From positions 78,327-142,326 of the forward strand of contig CAJTLT010000005.1 of NCBI GenBank assembly GCA_910577375.1: a stretch of DNA of 64,000 nucleotides. Reading direction: 5' to 3'. The stretch comes from an uncultured Christensenella sp. GTDB lineage: Bacteria > Bacillota > Clostridia > Christensenellales > Borkfalkiaceae. The notes under the pieces were generated by a model. It saw only the letters and a list, made by a program, of their open reading frames with translations. It did no database searches and was not told the origin of the DNA. Below are positions 58,450 to 64,000 of the stretch, piece after piece. The number at the start of each line of letters is the position of its first letter. Within the stretch, counting starts at the first letter, position 1. A program made the position numbers and the translations under genes.

Positions 58450-58480
58450 ACGACCTTATTTGAGGTCGTTTTTATTTTTG
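58450..58480 (+). terminator. Terminator inside the pot operon leader
   Basis: ACGACCT (58450-58456) / AGGTCGT (58463-58469), 6-nt loop, then TTTTTATTTTTG. It lies only 19 nt before potA and after a long leader, so it must be conditional for the operon to be expressed. Confidence 0.88.
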
Positions 58481-58498
58481 TTTTTTAAGGAGATACAA

Positions 58499-60016
58499 AT
58501 GGAAAAAAGCGGAAATATCATTGAACTTATCGACGTCAGAAAAACTTTCGACGATGAAACAATAGCTGTGGATTGTTTTAATCTCGAAGTAAAAAAAGGC
58601 GAATTCGTAACTTTTCTCGGCCCTTCGGGTTGCGGAAAAACCACAACGCTGAGAATGATTGCGGGGTTCGAACTTCCTACTTCGGGTAAAATTTTGCTGA
58701 ACGGCGAAGATATAAGCCGTCTTCCGCCAAACAAACGGCCTGTAAATACGGTATTCCAGAAATACGCGCTTTTTCCGCATCTAAACGTTTATGAAAATAT
58801 CGCTTTCGGTCTGCGCCTTAAAAAAACCGAAAATACATACGCGGATAACAACGGCAAAACTATTGTCAAAAAGCAAAAACTGACAAAAGCCGAAATAGAT
58901 AAAAAAGTAAAAACAGCCCTTGAAATCGTTGATTTGGAGGGTTTTGAAAAGCGCGGCGTTTCCACTCTTTCCGGCGGACAGCAACAGCGTATCGCCATAG
59001 CCCGCGCAATTGTAAACGAACCCGAAATTCTTCTTTTGGACGAGCCTTTGGGTGCGCTTGATTTAAAAATGCGCAAGGAAATGCAAATCGAGCTTAAAAA
59101 GATGCACAAAAAGCTCGGTATTACTTTTATTTACGTCACGCACGACCAGGAAGAAGCGCTTTCCATGTCCGATAAAATCGTGGTAATAAACGACGGCGAA
59201 ATACAGCAAATCGGTACGCCTACGGAAATATATAACGAACCTGTCAATACTTTCGTTGCCGACTTTATCGGCGAAAGCAACATATTTAACGGCGCTATCG
59301 TCGGGAAATTGAAAGTTAAATTTTGCGGCGCGACTTTCGATTGTCTTGACGATTACGAAATTAACCAGCTTGTAGACGTTGTTGTCCGTCCCGAAGATAT
59401 CAAAATATGTTCCCCTGCGGAGGGGCAGCTCAAAGGTAAAGTTATTTCTTCGGTGTTCAAGGGCGTTCATTATGAAATTACCGTTGCAATCGGCAAATTT
59501 GAAATCGTTATTCAAAGCACGTATACGGCGGCGGTCGGTAGTGTTATCGGGCTGAGAATCGAGCCCGACGGCATACACCTTATGGAAAAGGTTTACACCG
59601 TAAACAAATACGACGGCATAATTACAAAAAACAATACGGTTGAATTCGGCGACGGCGAATTCGAATGTGATATTACGCAGCTTTATGCGGGTTCGCACAT
59701 CGACGAAGAGGGTTATCTGATTACCGCACAGGGAGAAAAACTCGACTTAACGGGAACTGAAGTTGATGTCGAAGTGGATACTCACGATATTCAGATGACC
59801 GATGACGAAGAAGCGGGCGGCGCAAAAGGCAATATTATTTCAATGATTTACAAGGGCGACCATTACCGTTATATAGTAAGAACGGAAGAAAACGAAGAGG
59901 ATTACGTTTTTTCGTGCCCCGACTTATGGAATACGGGCGATTTGGTCGGTATAATTATCCCTAAAGATAAAATAAAGCTCGCGCTGAAAGTTAAGCCCGA
60001 AGAGGAAAAGGTGTGA
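58499..60016 (+). CDS. potA: Spermidine/putrescine ABC transporter ATPase with duplicated TOBE region
   Basis: 505 aa; PotA is normally about 350-380. Walker A GPSGCGKTT (41-49), signature LSGGQQQR (157-164), Walker B ILLLDEP (177-183). A Lys-rich insertion (about 107-135) sits before helix QKLTKAEI. The C-terminal part has a first TOBE-like unit (VVRPEDIKI to EPDGIHLM, about 295-360) and a second similar unit (VEVDTHDIQM to IPKDKIKLAL, about 420-497), so the domain looks duplicated. AAGGAG before ATG 58499. First gene of potABCD-GNAT. Confidence 0.93.
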   Translation: MEKSGNIIELIDVRKTFDDETIAVDCFNLEVKKGEFVTFLGPSGCGKTTTLRMIAGFELPTSGKILLNGEDISRLPPNKRPVNTVFQKYALFPHLNVYENIAFGLRLKKTENTYADNNGKTIVKKQKLTKAEIDKKVKTALEIVDLEGFEKRGVSTLSGGQQQRIAIARAIVNEPEILLLDEPLGALDLKMRKEMQIELKKMHKKLGITFIYVTHDQEEALSMSDKIVVINDGEIQQIGTPTEIYNEPVNTFVADFIGESNIFNGAIVGKLKVKFCGATFDCLDDYEINQLVDVVVRPEDIKICSPAEGQLKGKVISSVFKGVHYEITVAIGKFEIVIQSTYTAAVGSVIGLRIEPDGIHLMEKVYTVNKYDGIITKNNTVEFGDGEFECDITQLYAGSHIDEEGYLITAQGEKLDLTGTEVDVEVDTHDIQMTDDEEAGGAKGNIISMIYKGDHYRYIVRTEENEEDYVFSCPDLWNTGDLVGIIIPKDKIKLALKVKPEEEKV

Positions 60017-60020
60017 GCAA

Positions 60021-60818
60021 ATGAAAAAACTTCGTTTTAACAGAAGCCAGTTATGTATTCCGTACGCGGTGTTTCTTGTTTTATTTGTAATCGCGCCGCT
60101 TATTGTAATCGTTTATTATGCGTTTACTAACGGAGAGGGCAATTTCACTTTTTCAAACTTTGTCGGATTTTTTTCAAGCACAAATACGCTCGGCACGCTT
60201 TTATACAGCTTTTTACTTTCAATAGTAACAACTTTGGTCTGTCTTGTAATCGCGTATCCCACAGCTTATATTCTGGCAAGAAGCAACTTTAAAAAGAAAT
60301 ATGTTTTGTTGCTGTTGTTCATATTGCCTATGTGGATTAATTTTACGCTGAGAATTACCGCGCTGAAAGAAATTTTATCCGTATTGGAGGGCAACCTTGC
60401 GGCGTATCCTTTTTTGAATTCCGTAATAGGTATGACTTTCGACTTTTTGCCTTTTATGATTTTGCCGTTGTATACTTCTCTTTTGAAGCTCGATAACAGC
60501 CTTTTGGAAGCGGCAGCGGATTTGGGCGGAAATAAATTTACGGTATTTTTGCGCGTGACTTTGCCTCTTTCCGTTCCCGGGATTGTTTCCGGCGTAACTA
60601 TGGTTTTGTTACCGTCTATGACAAACTACGTGGTTCTGGATATGCTTTATAACAGCACTTATATAATGGGCAGCCTTATCGGCAGTTATTTCAGCGCGTA
60701 CGATTGGAACAACGGTTCTATGATTTCGCTTGTGCTTTTGGTTATAATTTTTCTTGTTACGCTTGTCACCAACCGTTTCAGCGATAAAGATTCCAACAAC
60801 AGGGGGGCGGTGTTGTGA
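60021..60818 (+). CDS. potB: Spermidine/putrescine ABC permease
   Basis: 265 aa with six transmembrane helices and the permease EAA-type loop (EAAADLGGNKFTVFLRVTLPLSVPGI), the coupling site for PotA. N-terminal KLRFNRSQLCIPYAVFLVLF is typical for PotB. 4 nt after potA; GTGAGC precedes the ATG. Its stop overlaps the potC GTG start (GTGA). Confidence 0.94.
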   Translation: MKKLRFNRSQLCIPYAVFLVLFVIAPLIVIVYYAFTNGEGNFTFSNFVGFFSSTNTLGTLLYSFLLSIVTTLVCLVIAYPTAYILARSNFKKKYVLLLLFILPMWINFTLRITALKEILSVLEGNLAAYPFLNSVIGMTFDFLPFMILPLYTSLLKLDNSLLEAAADLGGNKFTVFLRVTLPLSVPGIVSGVTMVLLPSMTNYVVLDMLYNSTYIMGSLIGSYFSAYDWNNGSMISLVLLVIIFLVTLVTNRFSDKDSNNRGAVL

Positions 60819-61621
60819 AAAAGTTTCTCCGTATAGGCTGGCTTGTTCTTGTGCTTGCCTTTATATATGTTCCTATTCTTGTGCTTGCCGTTTATTCTTT
60901 TACGGATGCGAGCATGGTTGGCGGAGGCATAAGCTCGTTTTCGTTTGAAAATTATATAAATCTTTTCAAAAACGAAGAATTGAGAAATATGATTTTCGGT
61001 ACTTTGCTGCTTGCTTTGGTATGCGCCGCTATTTCAACTGTTCTTGCAACGTTGGGGGCGATAGGTACGTTTTATTCGAAAAGATTGCCCAAAGCCCTTA
61101 TAAATACGGCAAATCAGGTTCCCGTAGTCAATGCGGATATCGTAACGGGATTTTCAATCTGTATATTGTTGATTGTTATACTGCGCGTTGATAAAGATAC
61201 TTTTATACCTATCGGTATCGGGCATATCGTTCTCACCGCGCCTTTCGCGTATCTTTCCATTTTGCCAAAATTGAAGCAAATGGACAACAGCTTGTATGAG
61301 GCCGCGCTTGATTTGGGCGCAACTCCCGCGCAGGCTCTTTTCAAAGTGGTTATCCCTCAGCTTATTCCCGGAATTTTGTCGGGTTTTATGCTTGCGGTTA
61401 CGCTTTCCCTTGACGATTATTTTATTACCACATACACAAAACCTTCTACTTTCGATACTATAAGCACTTATGTTGTTAACGCAACGAAAGGCAGTCAAAC
61501 GGAAATCAAAACGGCGCTCTGGGCGCTTTCAACTCTCATTTTTGTAATCGTTATAGCAATCGTTATCGGTATGAATTTGCTTTCTGGTAAAAAGAAGGGG
61601 GCTAAAAATGATAAAATTTAA
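60815..61621 (+). CDS. potC: Spermidine/putrescine ABC permease
   Basis: 268 aa, six transmembrane helices, EAA loop (YEAALDLGATPAQALFKVVIPQLIPGI), and the PotC-like VNADIVTGFSICILL and SLDDYFITTY segments. GTG start in a 4-nt overlap with potB, preceded by GGGGG. It ends 14 nt inside potD. Confidence 0.94.
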   Translation: MKKFLRIGWLVLVLAFIYVPILVLAVYSFTDASMVGGGISSFSFENYINLFKNEELRNMIFGTLLLALVCAAISTVLATLGAIGTFYSKRLPKALINTANQVPVVNADIVTGFSICILLIVILRVDKDTFIPIGIGHIVLTAPFAYLSILPKLKQMDNSLYEAALDLGATPAQALFKVVIPQLIPGILSGFMLAVTLSLDDYFITTYTKPSTFDTISTYVVNATKGSQTEIKTALWALSTLIFVIVIAIVIGMNLLSGKKKGAKNDKI

Positions 61622-63125
61622 AAGATTTTCGGCGATTGCCGCCGCGTGCTGTTTGCTTGGCTCGTCGGCAATCGTTTTTGGCGGGTGCAGTGATGTGCGT
61701 GAAACTGTAACTTTGCGCGTATGCAATTGGGAAGAGTATATCGACCTCGGCGGCTGGGAAGAGGATGAGAGTATAGAAGTAGCAAATCCGTTTACGGAAG
61801 AAGAAAATATTTTCGGGGAAAATTCGTTAACGGAAGATTTCGAAGAATGGTTTGCGGAAAATTACGGTTATAACGTAAAGGTTGAATATTCTACGTTCGG
61901 CACAAACGAAGATTTATACAACAGATTAAGTCTTGGCGACGTTTATGATTTGGTTTGTCCCTCAGATTATATGATGATGAAACTACTTGCCGAAGACGCG
62001 GTTGAAAAGTATTCCGAAAATTTCTTCAACGGAGAAAACAATTATTATTCGCAATTCGTTTCAGATTATATAGACGGCATATTTTCGCAATACGGCTGGA
62101 ACGAGTACGCCGCTTGTTATATGTGGGGTACGACGGGGCTTGTTTATAATCCCGAAAAAATAGACGCCGAAGATATTTCTACAATCAAAGTGCTATTGAA
62201 CGAAGATTATAAAAGGCAGGTTACAATAAAGGATAACGTAAGGGATTCATATTTTGCCGCTTTGGGGATTGTAAACGAGGCGGAGCTTACAAAGCCCGAA
62301 TTGACTGCCGAAACGCGCAGTTTGCTGTTGAACGATATAAGCGAAAACACTATTGCAAACGCCGAAGATGTTTTAAAGCAAATTAAGGAAAACGTTTACT
62401 CTTTTGAAACGGACAGCGGCAAGTCCGATATGGTTTCCGGTAAAGTAGTTGCCAATTATCAATGGTCGGGCGACGCCGTGTATATAATGGACGAGGCGGA
62501 TGCGGAAGACACGGAGCTTTGGTATTCCGTTCCTGCGGAATGTTCAAATCTTTGGTTCGACGGCTGGGTTATGCTCAAAAACGGCATAAACGGTAACGAA
62601 CAAAAGCGTGAAGCGGCGGAAGCGTTTGTAAACTTCCTTTCCCGTCCCGATAATGCGGTGAGGAATATGTATTATATCGGATATTCTTCTGCAATCGCGG
62701 GCGATACTGTATTTGAATATATGGAATACAATTACGCGGCTGAAGAGGATGCGGAACAAATATGCGAATACGACGTAAGCTATTTCTTCGGCGAAAACAG
62801 TGTAATTATGACCGATGCGGAATGTTTTGACATTGAAGAAAACGGTGATATCAACCGCGGCAGACAGCTTTTTGCCCAATATCCTCCCGCAAACGTAACT
62901 GCGCGCAGTGTTGTTATGCTCGATTTTGGCGATAAGCTCGGGCAAATCAATCAAATGTGGATTAACGTTAGGTGCCTTGATTTGCTTGATATTTCACCCG
63001 TAACCGTAGGGATAATTATAGCTGTAATCGGTATGGCGGCAGTTGCGATAACGCTGTATGCTTTAAGATATAAACTTTTTATAAGGAACAAGCCGCATAA
63101 AGGCTATACCAAGGTGGAAAAGTAA
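61608..63125 (+). CDS. potD: Polyamine-binding lipoprotein with C-terminal membrane helix
   Basis: 505 aa; PotD is usually about 350. Lipoprotein signal with lipidated Cys27 (VFGGC). The binding domain opens with LRVCNWEEYIDL and has YNVKVEYSTFGTNEDLYNRL, LVCPSDYMMMKL, YMWGTTGLVYNP and the late FVNFLSRPDNAVRN, all PotD/PotF marks. Acidic insertions (EEDESIEV; AEEDAEQICEYD) add length. The C-terminus has a transmembrane helix (about 462-486) and a basic tail (RNKPHKGYTKVEK), so the protein would be fixed to the membrane at both ends, which is unusual for a binding protein. Confidence 0.9.
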   Translation: MIKFKRFSAIAAACCLLGSSAIVFGGCSDVRETVTLRVCNWEEYIDLGGWEEDESIEVANPFTEEENIFGENSLTEDFEEWFAENYGYNVKVEYSTFGTNEDLYNRLSLGDVYDLVCPSDYMMMKLLAEDAVEKYSENFFNGENNYYSQFVSDYIDGIFSQYGWNEYAACYMWGTTGLVYNPEKIDAEDISTIKVLLNEDYKRQVTIKDNVRDSYFAALGIVNEAELTKPELTAETRSLLLNDISENTIANAEDVLKQIKENVYSFETDSGKSDMVSGKVVANYQWSGDAVYIMDEADAEDTELWYSVPAECSNLWFDGWVMLKNGINGNEQKREAAEAFVNFLSRPDNAVRNMYYIGYSSAIAGDTVFEYMEYNYAAEEDAEQICEYDVSYFFGENSVIMTDAECFDIEENGDINRGRQLFAQYPPANVTARSVVMLDFGDKLGQINQMWINVRCLDLLDISPVTVGIIIAVIGMAAVAITLYALRYKLFIRNKPHKGYTKVEK

Positions 63126-63631
63126 TGCAATGTGAAATCCGCAGCTGGCAATTAAGCGACGCAAAAAAACTTGCGCAAATGCTCAACAATAAAAATATTT
63201 TAGATAATCTGCGTGACGGATTGCCTTATCCTTATACGGAATCGGATGGTAAAGAATATATTACTGCAATGCTTAATGCGGATAAAAACGAAGTTTTTGC
63301 TGTTGCCGTAACTTACGGCGGGGAACTTGCGGGAAGTTTGGGGATTTTCCGCCAAAGCAATATCCACAATAAAACCGCTGAACTCGGTTATTATATTGCG
63401 GAAGAATTCTGGAACAAAGGTATTGCAACGCAAGCGGTAAAATCAGCGTGCGCAAAAGTGTTTGAAAGTTCGGATATTTTAAGAATTTACGCAGAACCGT
63501 TTGCAAGGAACAAAGCTTCTTGCAAAGTGCTTGAAAAAGCGGGTTTTGTATGTGAGGGCACGCTCCGTGCAAACGCAGTAAAAAACGGCGTTGTGGAAGA
63601 TATGAAAATGTACGCTTTGTTAAAAAAATAA
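63125..63631 (+). CDS. GNAT acetyltransferase (RimJ/RimL type) in the pot operon
   Basis: 168 aa. RimJ/RimL-like domain with LGYYIAEEFWNKGIATQAVK as acetyl-CoA loop and FARNKASCKVLEKAGFVCEG near the end. TAATG overlap with potD. In this context a polyamine N-acetyltransferase (SpeG-like role) is attractive but not shown by sequence; the pattern is closer to the protein/amino-group acetylating RimJ group. Confidence 0.85.
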   Translation: MQCEIRSWQLSDAKKLAQMLNNKNILDNLRDGLPYPYTESDGKEYITAMLNADKNEVFAVAVTYGGELAGSLGIFRQSNIHNKTAELGYYIAEEFWNKGIATQAVKSACAKVFESSDILRIYAEPFARNKASCKVLEKAGFVCEGTLRANAVKNGVVEDMKMYALLKK

Positions 63632-63874
63632 TAAAAGGTTAAAAGCCCCGCGGCAATGCACACTTTTCATAGGGATTAAATACTAAATTTTTAAGTGTTT
63701 TACTTTCAAGCGAGGACAAAAGCTCTCGAACGATATGTTCGAGAGCTTTTTACTGCAAACTATTTATAAAGACAAATTGAAATTTAATTCAAGTTTGATT
63801 AGCGCAACTAAAAGTATAAATATAACTATTAAAACAGATATTCATTTTATATTTTTTAAATTGCGATTTCTTTT
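63632..63874. other. Intergenic end region with a broken terminator and an intact one
   Basis: At 63642-63654 AAAAGCCCCGCGGCAAT looks like the left arm and loop of a terminator of the kind seen at 28121-28153, but the complementary right arm is missing. An intact hairpin follows at 63718-63752. The rest is AT-rich without visible genes. Confidence 0.5.
63718..63752. terminator. Bidirectional terminator
   Basis: AAAAGCTCTCGAAC / GTTCGAGAGCTTTT, 14-bp stem, short loop, T5. It ends the pot operon and probably a converging gene at the window edge. Confidence 0.9.
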
Positions 63875-64000
63875 TTATCTTAAAGCCGTTATTTGCAAGC
63901 AATCTATTCGATGCGCAACTTCCGCAGTTATCTCAATGCCACCATTGTTGCGTATCAAAGTAACAATTAAAGCCAATAGTTCAGAACCAAATCTTTTTCC
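63875..64000 (-). CDS. Possible C-terminal end of a minus-strand gene (cut by window edge)
   Basis: Open frame of 41 codons from the right edge to a TAA at 63877-63875 (ends ITAEVAHRIDCLQITALR). The residue mix (helical, LLALIVTLIRNNGG) could be a real protein end, and the terminator at 63718-63752 would serve it. No family is recognisable from so short a piece. Confidence 0.3.
   Translation of the reverse strand, partial: GKRFGSELLALIVTLIRNNGGIEITAEVAHRIDCLQITALR

Noticed and set aside
1..64000. tRNA, rRNA, CRISPR array, IS element or prophage
   Set aside because: I looked for T-loop GGTTCGAAT-type strings with acceptor stems, regularly spaced direct repeats and transposase/integrase motifs and found none that hold up.

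Overview
The window reads as chromosomal DNA from an endospore-forming, anaerobic member of the Clostridia. SpoIIID is present, together with a 2-hydroxyacyl-CoA dehydratase activase pair, formate-tetrahydrofolate ligase, a homodimeric GlyRS, a short archaeal/eukaryal-type ProRS and a SAM-I riboswitch. Glycyl/alanyl-rich lipoproteins with short collagen-like G-x-x runs and the overall gene style resemble uncultured gut Clostridia (possibly Christensenellales). That placement is inference and no marker gene here fixes it. I saw no rRNA, tRNA, CRISPR array, transposase or phage genes.

Layout. (1) 1-4.4 kb: an AT-richer island with a complete 2-aminoethylphosphonate (AEP) pathway (phnW, pepM, ppd) plus a PntC/LicC-like cytidylyltransferase that would activate AEP for attachment to a lipid or glycan. 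(2) 4.5-10.2 kb: spoIIID, a split 2-hydroxyacyl-CoA dehydratase activase, and a divergent intergenic region with a perfect 52-nt palindrome next to two tandem Xre regulators. (3) 10.2-17.1 kb: transketolase, phosphohexomutase, proS, and a GNAT-metK operon under a SAM-I riboswitch. (4) 17.2-28.9 kb: a PflX-like radical SAM protein, an ABC-F protein, membrane proteins, glyS, fhs, glnS, a frameshifted CvpA-like gene, a small Cys-rich DUF1540 gene and rplI. (5) 28.9-41 kb: DUF2207/LemA/Nudix operon, a UDP-sugar pyrophosphorylase, an HtrA-like lipoprotein, metA-metY, and secG-rnr-smpB. (6) 41-45 kb: lower glycolysis operon pgk-tpiA-gpmI. (7) 45-52.3 kb: tyrA, DUF1934, an MBL hydrolase, a catalytically altered Rho-like protein, obg, yhbY, nadD-yqeK fusion and rsfS. 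(8) 52.3-58.1 kb: a DeoC-like protein without its Schiff-base lysine, rhomboid protease, RecD-like helicase, pgi and an alpha/beta hydrolase. (9) 58.2-63.6 kb: a polyamine ABC operon (potABCD plus GNAT) behind a roughly 230-nt structured leader that ends in a terminator.

Points that stand out. The pot operon leader looks like an attenuator or riboswitch that I cannot assign to a known class. At least five genes have a good sigma-A promoter whose -10 box lies only 6-8 nt before the start codon with no Shine-Dalgarno, which predicts leaderless mRNAs. The Rho-like protein has lost the catalytic Glu and the arginine finger and has a shortened Q/R-loop region. The SAM-I riboswitch terminator carries the ribosome binding site in its 3' arm and runs straight into the start codon. 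Most intergenic gaps are short and filled by promoters and near-perfect palindromic bidirectional terminators.
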